DNA of 55,364 bases from Phycisphaerales bacterium (lineage in GTDB: Bacteria; Planctomycetota; Phycisphaerae; Phycisphaerales; UBA1924): positions 1 to 55,364 of the forward strand of contig JAFIFZ010000018.1 of assembly GCA_020831775.1 (NCBI GenBank). Direction: 5' to 3'. The position numbers and the translations under genes are program-made. The notes below the pieces were generated by a model. That model was not told the DNA's origin. It worked only from the letters and a program-made list of their open reading frames with translations, and did not search any database. Shown here one piece after another: positions 35,331 to 45,382 of this stretch. Position 1 is the first letter of the stretch; each line of letters begins with the position of its first letter.

Positions 35331-36485
35331 TCATCTTTGCCCTCGGACCCACGACGATTCGTCGATCGCGAACTTCCATGGGGGCTGGGCTGTGTAGCGG
35401 TTGTAGATGTCCATCGCGTCCTGGGCGGAGATGACGCCCTTGAGGAGCACGACATCGGCGATGCGTCCTGAGAAAGGGTTGGTGTTGGGGGAGGTGGTGC
35501 CGGCGCTGGCGCCGTCGGTGGAGACGCCCAGCGCGATGGGCTCGGGGTTGGTGGTGCCGTCGTCCCTGCCGAGGCCCCAGCGGGCGGGGAGGAGTCGGAT
35601 GTGGCGGGAGGCGCCGTTGGTGTAGATCGCGCACGAGCCCATGGCGTCCCATCGGATGAGGACGAAGTTCCACTGGTTGGGTGTGAGGCCGGTGGCGGTG
35701 AGTGTGGTGTTGCCGGCGCTCCCGAAGAAAGTAACTCTGGCGGCCTGGTCGTTGTGGTAGGTGACTCTGAGTCCGCCGCCGTTGTTAGAGCCGCCGGCCT
35801 GCTTGGAGAAGATGGTCTGGTCGCTGGCGGAGCCGGTGGCGAGGAACCAGAAGGCGAGGGCGCCGGACTCGATCTCCAGGCTCGGGTTGTGGATGATGCG
35901 GACATGGGAGGAGTTCGCTATGGCCATCGAGCGTGCGCCCGGGTCGTAGGGGATCTCGGCCCATCTGTTCTGCGCGACAGTGCCGTGGAGGCGTCCGTCG
36001 TTGGCGGCGATCTCGTCGTAGGCGAAGGAAGCGCCCTGCTCCCTGAAGCGCCACCGCCCCGCGAGTGTGAAGCCGTCCCAAGGGTCTTGGCCGGCGGTGA
36101 TCGCCGGCACGACGGTGGTCTGGAGCCTTGCGCGTGCGCCGCCGATCTGCGCCGAGGACGCGATGACAAAGGGCTGGGTCGGGTCTGTCGAGAGCGTTTC
36201 GGTGCTGGCGGGGTCGTGGGCGCTCAGGACGAGCTTTGCGCCGTCGAGGTCGAGCTCGACGGGTCCGTCATAGCGCTCTTTCCAGCCGGTGGGGTCGGCC
36301 AGGGCGCGGTGGACGCCCAGTTCGACGCCCGAGGCGGCCGCAGCGCGGGCGCGGGTTGACTCGGAGGTGAGCTTGGCGCTCTGGGCCTGGGCGTGCTGGA
36401 CCATGACGGCGGCGAGCCCCGCGGCGGTGACCAGCGCCGTGGTGGAGAGCACGAGGATGTAAGCCGAGCCGCGCCGGCGCCTCAT
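35331..36485 (-). CDS. GspK/PilX-like minor pseudopilin fused to a LamG/concanavalin-A-like domain
   Basis: Protein of 384 residues at the end of the secretion/pilus operon. The first 35 residues (RRRRGSAYILVLSTTALV onwards) form a positively charged leader and hydrophobic helix; there is no Glu at +5, as is usual for GspK/PilX tip proteins. Residues about 160-375 match a LamG-type jelly roll, with paired beta-strand patterns such as LEIESGALAFWFLATG and NQWNFVLIRWDAMGSCAIYTNG, and the terminal GRIADVVLLKGVISAQDAMDIYNRY. The ATG at 36485 overlaps the upstream gene stop. A carbohydrate- or surface-binding pilus tip is the inferred role. Confidence 0.8.
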   Translation of the reverse strand: MRRRRGSAYILVLSTTALVTAAGLAAVMVQHAQAQSAKLTSESTRARAAAASGVELGVHRALADPTGWKERYDGPVELDLDGAKLVLSAHDPASTETLSTDPTQPFVIASSAQIGGARARLQTTVVPAITAGQDPWDGFTLAGRWRFREQGASFAYDEIAANDGRLHGTVAQNRWAEIPYDPGARSMAIANSSHVRIIHNPSLEIESGALAFWFLATGSASDQTIFSKQAGGSNNGGGLRVTYHNDQAARVTFFGSAGNTTLTATGLTPNQWNFVLIRWDAMGSCAIYTNGASRHIRLLPARWGLGRDDGTTNPEPIALGVSTDGASAGTTSPNTNPFSGRIADVVLLKGVISAQDAMDIYNRYTAQPPWKFAIDESSWVRGQR

Positions 36486-36997
36486 GACCCGTCCTCCGTG
36501 GCGCGTGCGGCCTTGTCGAACCCGCGCGTGCGCAGGGCGGAGATCTTCGCTGCTGGGAAGTCGCCCCGGAAGACCTCGACGGTCACGAGCCGCACGCCGG
36601 TGTCGGTGGCGGTGGGGTTGAGGTCGTCGTCGACGAAAGTGACGGTGACGCGGCGCTCGTAGGCGGCGTGCGCTGTGAGGTCGTCGCCGGTGATGTCCTG
36701 TGGTGGTGAGGCCCGCCAGCCGTGATATTCGGCGATCGAGACGAACGAGGCCCTGGAGCCGGACTTGCCCTCGATGGGCGAGGTTGTGCCTGGATCGTCG
36801 AAAGGCCTGGAGAGCACCTCGGCGAGCAGGTCTTCGGCGAGCATCACGCCCACGCTGTGGCGCTCGGTGATCGAACGCGAGCGGCCGACCATGCCGAGGG
36901 TCTCCATCGCGGCGACCAGGACGATCGAGGTCACCATAACGCTCATGACCGCTTCGATGATGGTCAGGCCCCGGCGGCCGGTGTTGCGGCGGTTCAC
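36482..36997 (-). CDS. Type IV pilin-like minor pseudopilin (GspI/PilV-like)
   Basis: A 171-residue prepilin with the processing site RRG followed by LTIIEAVMSVMV, giving Glu at +5. The remaining 140 residues are a small globular domain with Asp/Thr-rich loops. The start is GTG at 36997, which overlaps the preceding stop (GTGA) and leaves a short leader peptide (VNRRNTGRRG). Size and position between GspJ-like and GspK-like genes fit GspI. Confidence 0.8.
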   Translation of the reverse strand: MNRRNTGRRGLTIIEAVMSVMVTSIVLVAAMETLGMVGRSRSITERHSVGVMLAEDLLAEVLSRPFDDPGTTSPIEGKSGSRASFVSIAEYHGWRASPPQDITGDDLTAHAAYERRVTVTFVDDDLNPTATDTGVRLVTVEVFRGDFPAAKISALRTRGFDKAARATEDGS

Positions 36998-38031
36998 GGC
37001 GAGGCCCCCGGCGTTGGCTTGATGAACGCGCCGACGCGGACGGGGCGCGAGCCGTTGTCGATCTCGAGGGTGACGCGCCGGATGGGTGCGGGGTCGGGGT
37101 CGGTCTTCGTGGTCGGGACGGCGCGGACGGAGTGGACGAGGCGGCGTGAGCTGCTCCATTCCTTCCACTCTGACGACGGCGTCTCGCGGTACCAGATCCG
37201 CCAATCGCCGATTCTCGAATCGCGATCGATCGCCGCGGTGACGCCGGACGAATTGTTGCAGACGACCATGACACAGAACGGCCCGTCGGTCGGCGTCTCG
37301 TGGGAGGTCAGGGGCACGCGGACGAGTTCGTAGGAAGTGGAGATGCTGGAGACCGCGACCTCGCCCCATGCGATGAGCCGGCCCGGCGTCTTGGCGTCGG
37401 GGTCGAAGCGCCGGACCTGGACGGTGACGGTGCCGGAGGGGAGCAGGAGCGTGTTGCGTCGGAGCATGACGCGAGCTTCGGTAAATGTCGCTCTGACGGT
37501 TCCATCGGGCAGGTCCGGCTCGAAAGGCTGGGAGATGGCGGCCTGGTCGTCGACAGTGAAGCGATCGTCGTCGACGCCGGTGATGTTCGTGACGAGCTGC
37601 TCTTCTCGCGTCTGTTCGCGCGGCGCGACGGGGCCCTGCTGGCGTTCGTAGCCGATCGCCATGCGCTGCACGCCCGCGAGCACCTCGACATCCTCGCCAG
37701 AGCCGAAGGTGCGGAGCAACGGGTCGCCCGCGACGCCCGACCAGTGGTAGCGGACGGTGCGCGTGCTCCCGTTGTGGCGACGGACGCGGAAGGCGATCGA
37801 GCGGGGCTCGGCCTCGGTGATGTCGATCGCGCCGGCGAGCTCGGCGGCGAGCAGGTCCGCCCCGTGCAGTGTGTCGAGGCGGGCCTTGAGTGGGTCGCCG
37901 GACTGCGGCGCGGCGCGGCTTGTGATCATAATCGCAGAGCTGAGCCCGCCGATCACCGTCGCGGTGATCGTCATGGCGACGAGCAGCTCGATGAGTGTCA
38001 TGCCTCTCTGACGCACGCTTGCACCCCTCAC
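36994..38031 (-). CDS. Type IV pilin-like minor pseudopilin (GspJ/PilW-like)
   Basis: Prepilin of 345 residues. The leader MRGASVRQRG is cleaved before MTLIELLVAMTITATVIGG, with Glu at +5. The mature domain is larger than a typical GspJ (about 200 residues), with a mid-region containing several WR/WY motifs. The start codon overlaps the upstream stop by four bases. It is probably part of the initiating tip complex with the neighbouring GspI/K-like proteins. Confidence 0.8.
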   Translation of the reverse strand: MRGASVRQRGMTLIELLVAMTITATVIGGLSSAIMITSRAAPQSGDPLKARLDTLHGADLLAAELAGAIDITEAEPRSIAFRVRRHNGSTRTVRYHWSGVAGDPLLRTFGSGEDVEVLAGVQRMAIGYERQQGPVAPREQTREEQLVTNITGVDDDRFTVDDQAAISQPFEPDLPDGTVRATFTEARVMLRRNTLLLPSGTVTVQVRRFDPDAKTPGRLIAWGEVAVSSISTSYELVRVPLTSHETPTDGPFCVMVVCNNSSGVTAAIDRDSRIGDWRIWYRETPSSEWKEWSSSRRLVHSVRAVPTTKTDPDPAPIRRVTLEIDNGSRPVRVGAFIKPTPGASP

Positions 38032-38681
38032 AGCAGCCCCGTGACGATCCCGATCGTCCCGCTGAGCAGCCCGCCCGACGAACCCCCGGACTCTTCGTCG
38101 TCCTCATCGTCTTCGGGCGGGGGCGGGGCTGGGAAGAGGAGTTCGAGCTTCTTGACGAGCTCCTCGGCGTCGCCCCCGACCTCTCGTGTCGTGTTGCCGG
38201 CGCGGTCGACAAGAATCAGGATCGCGGCGCCGCGGTTGGAGATCACCAGCCCCGAGGACGAGCCGGAGAGCCCCGTCGGCCAGAAGACGATCATGTTCTG
38301 GTGGTCCCCTCCCCTGAACGCGTCGAGGCGGACACGGAGCGGAGACTCTCCGAGCTCGACGGCGTAGCTGGAGGCGCCCCCGTCCCAGCCGACGGCGTAG
38401 CGGTTGTCGGCGGCGTTGAAGCCGACGGCGGCGTAGGACTCTGCGGCGACCGCCTGGCGCCTGGCGCGATCGATGTCGGCGCTGATCCGGTCGGCGGCGC
38501 CGGACAGGCTCGCGCGGAGGTGGGCGTCGGTGAATCTCGGCACGGCGATGGCGCCGGCGATGGCGATGATCGCCGCGACGAAGGCCAGCTCGACAAGGGT
38601 GAACGCCCTTGGCGCAGCGGGACGCCCGCGCCTTGCGGGGCGCGGGCGTCCGTTGTCATGCTTCCTGCTCCAGCGGGGCAT
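38028..38681 (-). CDS. Type IV pilin-like minor pseudopilin (GspH-like) with acidic tail
   Basis: Protein of 217 residues. A long basic leader (about 26 residues, many Arg and Pro) ends PRA before FTLVELAFVAAIIAIAG, so the residue before cleavage is Ala instead of the usual Gly; Glu is at +5. The mature part resembles GspH in size. Its last 35 residues run PAPPPP, then EDDEDDEE, then a Gly/Ser-rich hydrophobic stretch (SGGLLSGTIGIVTGLL), which is not typical of the family. It is coupled to the next gene by overlap. Confidence 0.8.
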   Translation of the reverse strand: MPRWSRKHDNGRPRPARRGRPAAPRAFTLVELAFVAAIIAIAGAIAVPRFTDAHLRASLSGAADRISADIDRARRQAVAAESYAAVGFNAADNRYAVGWDGGASSYAVELGESPLRVRLDAFRGGDHQNMIVFWPTGLSGSSSGLVISNRGAAILILVDRAGNTTREVGGDAEELVKKLELLFPAPPPPEDDEDDEESGGSSGGLLSGTIGIVTGLL

Positions 38682-38710
38682 CGCTCACTCCCCAAGAGGA
38701 GAGGTCGGGA

Positions 38711-39175
38711 TCAATAGTCGCGGAAAGGCTTGCCAGCGGCGTCGGTCTCCTCGGCGGGCAGATCGGCGCGGATGGCGCCGGTCGTCGCGTCGTACAGCCA
38801 GGCGACGGTCTCGCCCGAGGCGGTGCCGATGGCGTTCAGGCCGCGCTTGGACCCGACCTTCAGGGCCGGGATCTCGCGCAGGTAAGGCCCGTAGATGTGC
38901 GTCGCGTCGCGGGTGGCGCTGGTGGCGCCGGCGGCGCTGCTGTACTGGGTGAGCTGGGCGGCGATGTCGGTGCCGCTGGGGTAGCTCCCGTCGTGCTCGG
39001 CCTGGTACATCTCGATGGCGCGGCGCAGGTTGGCCAGATCGCTGACGAGCGAGGCTTCGGCTGCGCCCTCGGCGCCGCGGCTCATCCGCGGGATCGCGAT
39101 GGCGCCGATGATGCCCAGAATGACAACGACAATGACCAGTTCGATCAGGCTGAAACCGCGTGAAGCGCTATGCAT
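38711..39175 (-). CDS. gspG: Major pseudopilin GspG-like
   Basis: Prepilin of 154 residues with leader MHSASRG cleaved before FSLIELVIVVVILGIIG; Glu is at +5. The following ALVSDLANLRRAIEMYQAEHDGSYPSG pattern (about 45-72) is typical of GspG, including the conserved YPSG. The ATG at 39175 has GGGGA upstream. It lies 29 bases from the GspH-like start, with a 132-base gap to the upstream gene that could hold an extra promoter. It is the likely main shaft subunit. Confidence 0.87.
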   Translation of the reverse strand: MHSASRGFSLIELVIVVVILGIIGAIAIPRMSRGAEGAAEASLVSDLANLRRAIEMYQAEHDGSYPSGTDIAAQLTQYSSAAGATSATRDATHIYGPYLREIPALKVGSKRGLNAIGTASGETVAWLYDATTGAIRADLPAEETDAAGKPFRDY

Positions 39176-39307
39176 GGCATATTTCCCCGTGGATGTTCTT
39201 GAAGCCCGGGGCCAGAGCTGAACGGAAAGCCACCGGTGCATGCTTTGCATCGTCGACGCCGCGTTCCGACTTGACGCGAGCCGCTTACAGAGTGGGTCGT
39301 GCGGCGG

Positions 39308-39832
39308 TTATCGACCCGTCGCGGGCTCGATAACCATGGTCCTGCCCTCGCGTTCGAGCTCGACCCCGCCGCGATCGATCTTGCGGACCTTCCAGCCCTG
39401 GGGCTCGACGGTTTCTCCGGCGGCGTAGATGCGTCCGTTGATCAGGGCGACCGGGCGCTGCCCCATCACCACCGAGCTGACCCGCAGGCGGTTGCGGTCG
39501 GCGTCGTCGGCTCGCTCTTCCTGAGCCTGTTCTGCGACCTGCACGACCGCCCGCATCGAGGCGGGGAGGCCGAAGGCGTTCCGAGTTTCGTCGGCCATCG
39601 GGGCGTTGGTGCCCAATAGGTCCAGCGCCTCGGCCAGGGCCGAACGGCGCGACGGGGCGTGCTCGCGCAGCTGGGCGAGGGCTTCTTCCAACTCCGACGA
39701 CGAGGGCTGCTGCTGGGCGACGCCCGCGATGGCGGCCGAAGGCGATCCGCCTCGCAGCAGCGTCATGTCGACGATCAGCCCGCCGACGGCGGCGACCATG
39801 ATTCCCGCGTAGACGCGTCTGGACTTACTCAT
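39308..39832 (-). CDS. Membrane-anchored GspB/MshK-like protein
   Basis: A 174-residue protein with a single N-terminal TM helix (about 7-26) and a periplasmic C-terminal domain. The stretch VALINGRIYAAGETVEPQGW (about 130-149) and the following VELEREGRTMVIEP resemble the C-terminal beta domain of GspB and MshK/PilP-type proteins. The middle, rich in Ala and Gln, is probably a flexible linker. The start at 39832 (MSKSRR) is chosen over an upstream Met because it gives a short basic leader before the helix. It probably links the inner membrane platform to outer parts of the machine; the match is weak. Confidence 0.6.
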   Translation of the reverse strand: MSKSRRVYAGIMVAAVGGLIVDMTLLRGGSPSAAIAGVAQQQPSSSELEEALAQLREHAPSRRSALAEALDLLGTNAPMADETRNAFGLPASMRAVVQVAEQAQEERADDADRNRLRVSSVVMGQRPVALINGRIYAAGETVEPQGWKVRKIDRGGVELEREGRTMVIEPATGR

Positions 39833-39886
39833 GCCCCAAGAAACGGACAGATCCGGGGGGAGCATGAGCCGGGCGGACCCGCTTTT

Positions 39887-40438
39887 TCAGGGGCCCTCGG
39901 AGTGATCCGCACGCCACGCAAGATCCACCGAGAACGAAACACCGTCCTTGGCTTCCTGTCCTAACGCCACGACCTCCATCGTCCGCAACGCGATGTCCGG
40001 GAACGATTCGTGGAGGTACTGGAGGTAGCCCGCGAACGCGCCCGGATCGCCGCGGCCGGAGAGGCGGATGCCCGTCACGGTCATCAGACGCCCTCGATTG
40101 GCCTCGCCCGGCGAGACATTGTCGATCCGCAGGCCTGAGTCGGCCGCGACGCCCGCGAGCTCGGCGATGACGCGGTTGCGGTCCGATACGGGCCGGAGCT
40201 CGATCATGCGCGCCCCGATATCGGCCGCGGCTTTCTGGAGGTCTTCGTCGACGCGTCGCTGCTCGACGCGGGCCTGATCGAGCACGCGCTGCAGGGTTTG
40301 CTCGCGCAGGACGGACTCTGCACGCTCGGCCCTGGCCTGCATGTGCGGCCAGACACCGAAGAAGAAGACGCCCCCCGCCAGCGCGACGACGCAGGCGGCC
40401 CCGGCGAGATCGATCGGCAGCGTTGCTTTGAGGTTCAT
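39887..40438 (-). CDS. PilO/GspM-like assembly platform protein
   Basis: Protein of 183 residues with one TM helix at about 9-30, a coiled-coil stretch (about 32-75) and a ferredoxin-like periplasmic domain. This layout, and its position directly after a PilN-like gene, match PilO (or GspM). The ATG at 40438 overlaps the PilN-like stop. Sequence similarity to known families is modest. Confidence 0.72.
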   Translation of the reverse strand: MNLKATLPIDLAGAACVVALAGGVFFFGVWPHMQARAERAESVLREQTLQRVLDQARVEQRRVDEDLQKAAADIGARMIELRPVSDRNRVIAELAGVAADSGLRIDNVSPGEANRGRLMTVTGIRLSGRGDPGAFAGYLQYLHESFPDIALRTMEVVALGQEAKDGVSFSVDLAWRADHSEGP

Positions 40439-41010
40439 CGCTTCTCTCCGATCAGTTCGGCGCGGATCTTGAAGACGACGCCGCGGTCGGCGCCCTCGCG
40501 GCTGTCGCGTCGGGCCTCGACGAGCTCTGCGCTCTTGAAGAGCCCGGTTTTTTCGAGGGCGAGGACGAAGCGTGAGACCTCGGCCTGTGTGGCGCCGGTG
40601 CCGTCGAGCTCCAGGACGCGTCCTCGGTCGGTCTGGGTGAGCCACATTCGTCTGAGGCCGGCCTCTTCGGTGAGGCTGTCGGCGATGACGCCCAGGAGGA
40701 GGTGCCACGCGGGGCGGTCGCCCAGCGCCCGCGCAAACTCCATCTGCTGCGCGAGGGCACGGGCCTCGCCGGCTCGCTCAGAGACGGAGAGGTTCACCTG
40801 CGCGATGCGTCCTTCCAGGCGTGCGATGGACTCTGCGCGGTCGTCGGCGGTCTGCAGCGCGAGCATCGCGCCGACAGCGAGCCCAGAGAGCGGGACGAGT
40901 GCGCCGAGCACACCCGTCCAAAGGCGGACGCGCCGGGCCCGCAGGCGAGCGGTCTGGCGCGCCGGCGGGATGAGGTTGATCGACGATTGGGTGCTGGTGA
41001 TCGGGTTCAT
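40435..41010 (-). CDS. PilN/GspL-C-like assembly platform protein
   Basis: A 191-residue inner membrane protein. The N-terminal SINLIPPARQ (about 10-19) is the cytoplasmic PilN signature that contacts PilM. A TM helix follows at about 32-52, then a coiled coil and a small periplasmic domain. The start overlaps the pilM-like stop (ATGA), and its stop overlaps the PilO-like start. Confidence 0.8.
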   Translation of the reverse strand: MNPITSTQSSINLIPPARQTARLRARRVRLWTGVLGALVPLSGLAVGAMLALQTADDRAESIARLEGRIAQVNLSVSERAGEARALAQQMEFARALGDRPAWHLLLGVIADSLTEEAGLRRMWLTQTDRGRVLELDGTGATQAEVSRFVLALEKTGLFKSAELVEARRDSREGADRGVVFKIRAELIGEKR

Positions 41011-42017
41011 GTGTCGAACCTCGCGGCAAGGCCCATGGCCACGACGAGCCTCGGGTCGGCGGGCGTCGGATCACCGGGCAAGGCCGGTGGCGCTTCGGCG
41101 GTGTCGCAGGACGAGGCGACAAGGGCCGAGACGCCCGCGGGCGGACGCCCCGATGCGAGCAATCGTCCGGTGCACTCGGTCTGGTGGCGCCTCCTGGCGT
41201 AGTCGAGGGCGGCGGCGGTCTCGCGCTGGATCGGCTCCGCCCACGCGCGGATGTGCTCGCGTACATCGCTCAGCAGCGCCCAACGCTCGTCGCTCTCGTC
41301 GAGCCCGACGGCGTAGAGGGCGTACCAGGCGACATCGTCGTCGAGGTCGAGCGATTCGATGACGCTGCGCTCCAGATCGCCGACACCCGACTGCTTCGCC
41401 GAGCGGGTGTAGACCACCACGCCCTCGTACACGACAACGATGCGGACCATGTCCGAACCGAAGTCGACGACGCAATCAACCTCGCCCCGCCCATGCGGGA
41501 CGATGAGCGAGAGGGCGCGGGCCGCGGCGGACTGGTGCGCGTCGATGGCGGCGACATCGAGGCCCGCACCCTCCAGCGGGGCGATCGATGCTTCGGCTGA
41601 TTTGTGGGGCAGGGCGACGGCCATGACGCCGGGGCGGTCGCGCGAAGCCGCGGGGGCGGGCAGGTCCCACACCCCGACCCCGAACGAGCCGGGCTGGAGG
41701 CGGTACATCTTGGCGAGCTCGCCCGAGGCGATCTTGTCGACGGGCGCGCCGCTGGAGACGGGCGGGATCTCCAGCGGAGCGCTGACGAGCGAGGGCTCCG
41801 CCGCCCCGAGTGTGACGGCCGATCCGGTGAACCCGACCCGCCCAAGCGTGCCGACGAGGCGCTGCGCCTCTTCTTCAGACAGATGCTCGCCCGCGCCGGG
41901 GGCGCGCTCGAGCACGACAGAGGCCCGGAGGGAAACGCCCTCGCGTGTCTTTTCAAGTTGGGCGGCGGCGATCCAGCCCGGATCGATCCACACACCGATG
42001 GAGCTCTTTCTCGTCAT
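41007..42017 (-). CDS. pilM: PilM-like actin-fold protein
   Basis: Protein of 336 residues with an actin/FtsA-like fold. It starts SIGVWIDPGWIAAAQLE (about 6-22), has VDCVVDFGSDMVRIVVVYEG (about 178-197, phosphate-binding region) and ends PRLVVAMGLAARF, all matching PilM. Type IV pilus systems use PilM to connect PilN to the ATPases. The gene overlaps gspF by one base (TGATG) and the PilN-like gene by four. Confidence 0.82.
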   Translation of the reverse strand: MTRKSSIGVWIDPGWIAAAQLEKTREGVSLRASVVLERAPGAGEHLSEEEAQRLVGTLGRVGFTGSAVTLGAAEPSLVSAPLEIPPVSSGAPVDKIASGELAKMYRLQPGSFGVGVWDLPAPAASRDRPGVMAVALPHKSAEASIAPLEGAGLDVAAIDAHQSAAARALSLIVPHGRGEVDCVVDFGSDMVRIVVVYEGVVVYTRSAKQSGVGDLERSVIESLDLDDDVAWYALYAVGLDESDERWALLSDVREHIRAWAEPIQRETAAALDYARRRHQTECTGRLLASGRPPAGVSALVASSCDTAEAPPALPGDPTPADPRLVVAMGLAARFDT

Positions 42018-43233
42018 CAGCCCACCCCCGGCGCAGAGGCCGTCAGGTCGAACAGCGGGAGGAACATGCTGATGGCGACAAACGCCACCACGACGCCGAG
42101 CACCAGCAGGATGATCGGCTCAAGGATGCTCGTCAGGGACTTGACGAGCACCTCGTTGTCTTCGTCGATGAAGTTGGCGATGTGGGTCAGGATCTGGCCG
42201 ACATTGCCGGTGCGTTCGCCGTTGCGGATCGCCTCGACGACCGCGGGCGAGATGAGGCCGGAGCGTTCGAAGACGGCGCTGACATTCTCGCCACGCTCGA
42301 CCGCGTCGGACGCGCACTCCAGAAGCCTGCGGTACTCGTTGTTGGTGCTCGCGTCGCGGGTGAGCGAGAGGGCTTCGAGCAGGGGCACGCGGCTTTCCAG
42401 CAGCACGCCCAAGAGGCGGGCCGTCCCGGCCGTCGCGAACGAACGGGCGATCGACCCGAGCAGAGGCAGACGGATGACGACCTTGTCTGACGCATCCTTG
42501 CCCGCCGGTGTTCGGATCCAGACGACGGCGCCGACGACCGCGGCCGCGATCCCGCCCAGCAGCCAGGGCCAGTGGCCCCGCGTCCACTCCGAGATCGCGA
42601 TGAGCGCCTCGGTCGAGGGGGGCAGCGTCGCGTCGAGCGATTCAAACATGCCCGTAAACCGTGGCAGCACGAACACCACCATCATCGCAAGCACGCCCAG
42701 CGAGACGGTGATCAAGAGCGCCGGGTAGACCAACGCCCCGATCACGGCGCTGCGCGTGTGGTACCGCTTTCGCGCCAACGCCGCGACGCGGTCGAGCATC
42801 ACCGCGAGCTTGCCCGAGCTCTCGCCCGCGGCGATCAGGCTGCGCGTGACATGGTCGAACGATCGCGGGTGAGCGGCCATCGCCTCGCTGAGGGGCTCGC
42901 CCTCCTCGACGCGTCTTCTGACATCCGAGACGGTCTTCTTCCACGCGCCTTCTGTGAGCTGCTTTTCCAGTGCCGCCAGCGCGTCGACGACGGTCGTCCC
43001 GCTGGTGACGAGCACCGCGAGCTGGCGGGCGAAGACCGCGACCTGCTTGAGCCCGCCGGCACGCCCGGAGCCCGCGGCCCTGGCGGAGGTCGTCGCGGCG
43101 TCGGCCTCGCGGACCTCGTCGACAAACAGCCCCTTGGCGCGCAGGTGGTCCTCGGCCTCCTGGCGGGTCTCGGCCTCGGTGTGCCCGAGGACGGCCTTGC
43201 CGTCGGCGTTGTACGCGGTGTAGGCGAAGCGTT

Positions 43234-43237
<4 letters not shown>
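42017..43237 (-). CDS. gspF: Inner membrane platform protein GspF/PilC
   Basis: Polytopic membrane protein of 406 residues with two GspF domains. The first half contains FARQLAVLVTSGTTVVDALAAL (about 72-93), the second FATAGTARLLGVLLESRVPLLEALSL and AIRNGERTGN. Three TM helices are visible, including PALLITVSLGVLAMMVVFVLPRF and the C-terminal ILEPIILLVLGVVVAFVAISMF. The ATG at 43237 overlaps the gspE stop. Confidence 0.93.
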
Positions 43238-45023
<1,786 letters not shown>

Positions 45024-45027
<4 letters not shown>

Positions 45028-45359
45028 AGGAAACTCCGCACCGCGGTCTGGACATCCTCGTACCGCTCGAACCTGCCGGCGTGCCCGGTCAGGTCGAGGA
45101 CCTCGCGCAGCGTCTCGTTCATGCCGCAGACTTTCAGGGAGAGCCCGCTCTCCTCTAGCGCGTCTCCGGCGTCGATCATGGCCTCCAGGCCCGCGCTGTC
45201 GACATAGGGAACGCCCGAGACATCGACGATGAAGCGTCCGAGGCTCGATCGCAGCGACTCTCTGACGCGCGCCAGAAAGCCCGAGGCGTCGTCCTCGGTG
45301 AGCGGCCCTCTGGGTTTGAGCACCGTCACGGCGCCGTGGCGGTCTTCCTCGATCTGCAC
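45024..45359 (-). CDS. STAS domain protein (anti-sigma factor antagonist-like)
   Basis: Single STAS domain of 111 residues. DVSGVPYVDSAGLEAM (about 51-66) contains the Ser that is phosphorylated in SpoIIAA-type proteins (position about 60). The start is GTG at 45359, preceded by GGAGG seven bases upstream. It lies 23 bases downstream of the histidine kinase gene and overlaps gspE by four bases, so it is co-translated with the secretion ATPase. No anti-sigma kinase (RsbW/SpoIIAB type) is in the window. A regulatory role towards the machine or a sigma factor is possible. Confidence 0.85.
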
Positions 45360-45382
45360 CGCGATACCTCCGGTGTCTTCGC

